Shown piece by piece: positions 6,782 to 9,041 of a stretch of 9,041 nt of DNA. Within the stretch, counting starts at the first letter, position 1; every line of letters starts with the position of its first letter. Location: positions 1 through 9,041 of the forward strand of contig JAEYRT010000132.1 in assembly GCA_023435325.1 (NCBI GenBank). Reading direction: 5' to 3'. A program made the position numbers and the translations under genes. The notes under the pieces were generated by a model. It did no database searches and was not told the DNA's origin. It saw nothing but the letters and a program-made list of their open reading frames with translations. The DNA comes from Pseudomonadota bacterium. Lineage in GTDB: Bacteria; Pseudomonadota; Gammaproteobacteria; Burkholderiales; Burkholderiaceae_C.

Positions 6782-6959
6782 TTTTTCTCCCTATGACAAT
6801 GACTCAAAATGTATAGCGTTTTAAGTGTTGCGCGTTGCTTTCACTTACATTGAGGTGAGTTAAAGGATTACAGGGAACCACGTAGACTTATTTGTGATTG
6901 GGAGCGCTGCTTCTTGTCAGAAGCAGTGGGTCATCAACAGCAACAGACAGGACATACAA
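6782..6959. other. Divergent intergenic region between OmpA-lipoprotein and ABC-like ATPase
   Basis: This AT-richer stretch must carry promoters for both flanking genes. Candidates are weak: minus-strand TATACA (6815-6810) for the lipoprotein, and for the + strand TTAAAG-17-TAGACT (about 6861-6889). An imperfect inverted repeat TCACTT/AGGTGA at 6841-6858 lies between them and could be an operator. None of these is strong enough to be listed alone. Confidence 0.35.
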
Positions 6960-7637
6960 GTGCTCAAAGAATCTGGGGCAAAAACTGATGCCGTGCTGGC
7001 ATGGACTGATTTGTGGCCCATGCATGTTCCGCTGCCCAAGCACGGATGGACCGAACAGTTGCCTGCAGGCGTGAGTGTTCTGGTGGATGAAACCGGAGAG
7101 GAAACCCCGTACTGGACGGCGTTGCTCTCCGGTCACGCCCAGCCTGGGCGGGGTACGGTGTATTGCAATGGTCTGTGCAGCCAGGCTGATCGTGCGGCCT
7201 ACCAGCAGCAGGTGTACTGGCACAACCCACGCAGCGACATGCTGGCACGCGAGATGAGCGTGCAGCAATGGTTGCGCGAAGCGGTCTTGCGCTGGCCGCA
7301 TTGGAACGATGCGGCATGGAGCCAGCACAGCGAAGGCTTTGGTTTGTCCGAACACCTGAGCAAGCCCCTGTGGCATTTGTCGACCGGATGCTTGCGCAAG
7401 CTGGGCATTGCCACCGCACTGGCAAGCGAAGCCCCCCTGACGGTGATCGAAGAACCCGTGGCTGCGCTGGATGCCCAAAGCATCCACTATCTCTGCCAGG
7501 CGCTGGATGCCCTGGGGGATGCTGTCGCTGAATCGGAGCATGGCCCCCGATGGGTTCTGGTGACCCACTGGGAGCCTTTGCCAGGCGTTACATGGGATGA
7601 AGTGCTGGCGGCTCCTGCGCTGCTGGCCAGGACGTGA
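6960..7637 (+). CDS. ABC-type ATPase-like protein with degenerate Walker A
   Basis: A 225-residue protein with the order of parts of a small ABC ATPase. A lead-in strand ends PAGVSVLV, then LLSGHAQPGRGTVYCNG matches the usual LLaGllrPdsGxVxxnG. The signature-like LSTGCLRKLGIATAL, the Walker B-like LTVIEEP, the ALD D-loop and the VTHWE H-loop follow. Where the P-loop GxxGxGKS should be, the sequence is DETGEETPY, so the ATP-binding Lys is absent (Thr), and the Walker B Asp is Glu. It is either a non-hydrolysing relative or uses nucleotide differently. There is no permease next to it. GTG 6960 is chosen because AGGA (6949-6952) lies 7 bases upstream; GTG 6894 in the same frame has no ribosome-binding site. 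Resemblance to single-domain exporters such as CcmA is general, so no function is assigned. Confidence 0.75.
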   Translation: MLKESGAKTDAVLAWTDLWPMHVPLPKHGWTEQLPAGVSVLVDETGEETPYWTALLSGHAQPGRGTVYCNGLCSQADRAAYQQQVYWHNPRSDMLAREMSVQQWLREAVLRWPHWNDAAWSQHSEGFGLSEHLSKPLWHLSTGCLRKLGIATALASEAPLTVIEEPVAALDAQSIHYLCQALDALGDAVAESEHGPRWVLVTHWEPLPGVTWDEVLAAPALLART

Positions 7638-7710
7638 AATATCGTTTCCGGGCTACCTGCCGACATCAACGCATTGGAACAAGCGGGCCAGGCAATGATT
7701 GCTGCCGGCG

Positions 7711-8373
7711 CTAGCGCAGCACATAGCGCACGATGGTGATGAAGTGCAGCAAACTGCCTGCGATCACGAACAGATGCCAGACGCCATGGGAGTGGGGCAT
7801 GCGTCCATCCAGCGCAAAAAAGAGGATGCCTGCGGTGTAGAGCAGGCCGCCTGCTGCCAGCCACATGAAGCCCGCGCTGCCGAGCGCCTGGACCAATGGT
7901 TCCAGTGCAATCAAGACCATCCAGCCCATGACCGCATAGATCACCAGTGAAAGCACGCGGGCAGGATTGCGCGGTTTGATTTCCTGCAGCATGCCAATCA
8001 GGGCCAGGCTCCAGATGGCGGCCAGCAGGCTCCAGCCCCAGACACCCCGCAGGCTCACCAGACAAAACGGCGTATAGCTGCCGGCTATCATCAGATAGAT
8101 GCTCAGGTGATCGAATTTCTGCAAGATCCGTTTGGTCTTGCCCCGCACGCTGTGATAGAGGGTGGAGATGGCGTAGAGCAGCACCATGCATCCGCCATAA
8201 ATGCTGACACTGGCAATGGTGCGTGCATCAGCATGCAGACTGGCATGGACAATCAGCCAGACGCTGCCTGTCAGCGCAAACAAGGCGCCAATCAGGTGCG
8301 ACCAGGCGTTAAAGCGCTCTCCGTGGTACATGGGCCGATCATGCGCCTGCGGCATCTGCGGGCAAGACAGCAT
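7711..8373 (-). CDS. Hemolysin III / PAQR family membrane protein
   Basis: A 220-residue seven-helix membrane protein of the hemolysin III branch of the PAQR family, related to E. coli YqfA/TrhA (219 residues). Numbered from ATG 8373, it shows the N-terminal GERFNAWSH segment and the S-x3-H motif (Ser70, His74 in STLYH). Asp88-His89 in KFDH and the C-terminal H-x3-H (His196, His200 in SHGVWH) complete the putative metal site of the family. Bacterial members have been linked to membrane-energy and lipid homeostasis rather than true haemolysis. The start is uncertain: ATG 8373, 8355 and 8331 are all in frame and none has a clear ribosome-binding site. 8373 gives the usual family length. GTG 8415 is unlikely because it falls in the terminator of the preceding minus-strand gene. 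No terminator is evident in the 73 bases to the convergent ATPase gene. Confidence 0.9.
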   Translation of the reverse strand: MLSCPQMPQAHDRPMYHGERFNAWSHLIGALFALTGSVWLIVHASLHADARTIASVSIYGGCMVLLYAISTLYHSVRGKTKRILQKFDHLSIYLMIAGSYTPFCLVSLRGVWGWSLLAAIWSLALIGMLQEIKPRNPARVLSLVIYAVMGWMVLIALEPLVQALGSAGFMWLAAGGLLYTAGILFFALDGRMPHSHGVWHLFVIAGSLLHFITIVRYVLR

Positions 8374-8414
8374 GGAGCAAACCGGCGTGTCAGCCGGCCT
8401 TGATGCCGCAGGCA

Positions 8415-8439
8415 CAAAAAAGCCCGCAAATGGCGGGCT
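8415..8439 (-). terminator. Intrinsic terminator of the 117-aa hypothetical gene
   Basis: Stem AGCCCGC/GCGGGCT (8421-8427 and 8433-8439) with a 5-base loop. On the minus strand it is followed by a run of Ts (8421-8415). It lies 28 bases past the stop at 8467 and separates this gene from the hemolysin III gene. Confidence 0.87.
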
Positions 8440-8466
8440 GGGTGCTGAAGGCCAGGCGCGTGGCGC

Positions 8467-8820
8467 TTACAGGTGCAAGGTGAACAGGTCACTTTCCACG
8501 CACACGCCATTGTCCAGAGCGGCACGCACTACAAAGCCTTCGTCCAGTGCCACCAGCTGGGCACTTTCCACGTTGAAGCCTTCGTTGACCTGCTCGCTTT
8601 TGAACGAGAAATAGGCACGCACGGGCAACTCGGCTGCGCACTCCATGTCAATCTCGGCATGCTGCTCATTGAGCCACTGGCGCGCGGATTGCAAGGTGGC
8701 GGCAACGGGCAGGCATTCGGCAGGCACGTCAATATGGGCAGTGCGTGCGACTTCCTCGCCGCTCAGGCCTTCCAGTTCGCCGATGGTGAAAAACGCAATT
8801 GCAAAGCTTTGTGGGTTCAT
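8467..8820 (-). CDS. Hypothetical protein, 117 aa, acidic, unrecognised
   Basis: I do not recognise the family. The 117-residue product is soluble-looking and acidic, with no signal peptide or membrane helix. It has an N-terminal MNPQSFAIAFFTIGELEGLSGEE, three Cys (residue 36 in AECLP, then DMECAAE, then GVCVESD), and a mixed alpha/beta look with a C-terminal strand pair ending DLFTLHL. That it is a real gene is supported by a strong terminator 28 bases downstream and by codon use like its neighbours. The opposite-strand frame of similar length (8473-8841) is its shadow. ATG 8820 has no Shine-Dalgarno: the bases just upstream on the minus strand are the arm of a perfect inverted repeat (8822-8854). 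A consensus -35 TTGACA lies at 8870-8865 on the minus strand. Confidence 0.72.
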   Translation of the reverse strand: MNPQSFAIAFFTIGELEGLSGEEVARTAHIDVPAECLPVAATLQSARQWLNEQHAEIDMECAAELPVRAYFSFKSEQVNEGFNVESAQLVALDEGFVVRAALDNGVCVESDLFTLHL

Positions 8821-8821
8821 G

Positions 8822-8854
8822 AATGCACTTTTTTGCTATGAAAAAAAGTGCATT
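8822..8854. repeat. Perfect 13-bp inverted repeat abutting a start codon
   Basis: AATGCACTTTTTT (8822-8834) and AAAAAAGTGCATT (8842-8854) are exact reverse complements around a 7-base loop. The repeat begins one base upstream of the minus-strand start at 8820. It could be an operator overlapping the promoter, a 5' leader hairpin controlling translation, or an AT-rich bidirectional terminator. Confidence 0.8.
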
Positions 8855-8864
8855 GTGCGCTGTG

Positions 8865-8870
8865 TGTCAA
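8865..8870 (-). promoter_or_regulatory. Possible -35 box of the 117-aa gene
   Basis: TTGACA on the minus strand is an exact sigma-70 -35 match 44 bases upstream of ATG 8820. At 17-base spacing the -10 position falls on the T-run of the inverted repeat (TTTTTT), which is a poor -10. The call is therefore tentative. Confidence 0.35.
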
Positions 8871-8981
8871 AGGTTTTCAGGCAAATGCTGCAAAGACATT
8901 GCGCAAGAGGCAAGAGGCCGACACAGCGGAAACATTAGTTTGGCGCGAATGCGCTTGCAAGCACGCCTGCCGTTGGCCTGA

Positions 8982-9041
8982 TTACTGGGCCTGTGCGTGG
9001 AAGGCCTTGTTCGCAATCTTCCAGCCCTGTTCGGTCTTGAG
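8982..9041 (-). CDS. C-terminal end of an NTF2-like / lumazine-binding-like protein (partial)
   Basis: Nineteen codons and a TAA stop (8984-8982) are visible, the rest being beyond the window. The peptide LKTEQGWKIANKAFHAQAQ has the GWKIxNKxFH ending common in SnoaL/NTF2-like and putative lumazine-binding (PF12893-type) small proteins. The family call rests on this tail alone. A short palindrome GCTTGCAAGC (8953-8962) follows, but it has no T-run. Confidence 0.55.
   Translation of the reverse strand, partial: LKTEQGWKIANKAFHAQAQ

Noticed and set aside
6092..6796. 234-codon + strand frame opposite the OmpA lipoprotein
   Set aside because: The minus-strand product has a lipobox, glycine zipper and OmpA domain, plus a terminator; this frame has none.
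6894..6959. GTG 6894 as start of the ABC-like ATPase
   Set aside because: There is no ribosome-binding site, and the first 22 residues do not fit the ABC fold; GTG 6960 has AGGA at the right distance.
8374..8415. GTG 8415 as start of the hemolysin III protein
   Set aside because: It overlaps the T-run of the terminator for the upstream gene and has no ribosome-binding site.
8903..8917. Tandem GCAAGAG repeat
   Set aside because: Only two 7-base copies; this is expected by chance and has no associated structure.
8951..8966. GCGCTTGCAAGCACGC hairpin as a terminator for the partial gene at the right edge
   Set aside because: The stem is short and no T-run follows on either strand.

Overview
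The window looks like a chromosomal segment of a high-GC betaproteobacterium, most likely Comamonadaceae (Comamonas-like). That placement rests on gene content, codon use and general resemblance of the proteins; no rRNA or other marker is present. All ten complete or near-complete genes are intact, and there is no sign of insertion sequences, CRISPR, tRNA or phage.

Bases 1-5114 hold a heme-copper terminal oxidase cluster on the + strand: the C-terminal part of a CtaG-type assembly protein, a CopD-family membrane protein, oxidase subunit II, a large subunit I/III fusion, and a 104-aa three-helix membrane protein. Three of the junctions are 4-base ATGA overlaps, so the genes are probably translationally coupled. 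A DUF2231 membrane gene is embedded on the opposite strand between copD-like and subunit II. It overlaps copD by 19 bases tail to tail and subunit II by 9 bases head to head.

The oxidase is the most interesting part. Subunit I keeps all heme and CuB ligands, the cross-link Tyr, the D-channel Asp and Glu, and the Mg-site His-Asp. It has lost the K-channel Lys (Gln here), the K-channel Ser (Ala) and two D-channel Asn (Ser). Subunit II keeps the CuA-site His, Glu and Met but has Ser in place of both CuA cysteines and Tyr in place of the second His, so it cannot form a normal CuA centre. Subunit I also lacks the quinol-site residues of E. coli bo3. The fused subunit III lacks its conserved Glu, and the CtaG-like protein lacks a conserved His. 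Together this suggests a non-canonical oxidase whose electron donor and proton path are not those of textbook cytochrome c or bo3 oxidases.

Bases 5115-9041 are ordinary, separately transcribed genes. On the minus strand are a YdfG-like short-chain dehydrogenase and a YiaD-like OmpA lipoprotein, each followed by a clear intrinsic terminator. A + strand ABC-type ATPase lacking a Walker A lysine comes next. The remaining minus-strand genes are a hemolysin III/PAQR membrane protein, a 117-aa protein of unknown function (with terminator, and with a perfect 13-bp inverted repeat touching its start), and the last 19 codons of a probable NTF2-like/lumazine-binding-like protein cut by the window edge.
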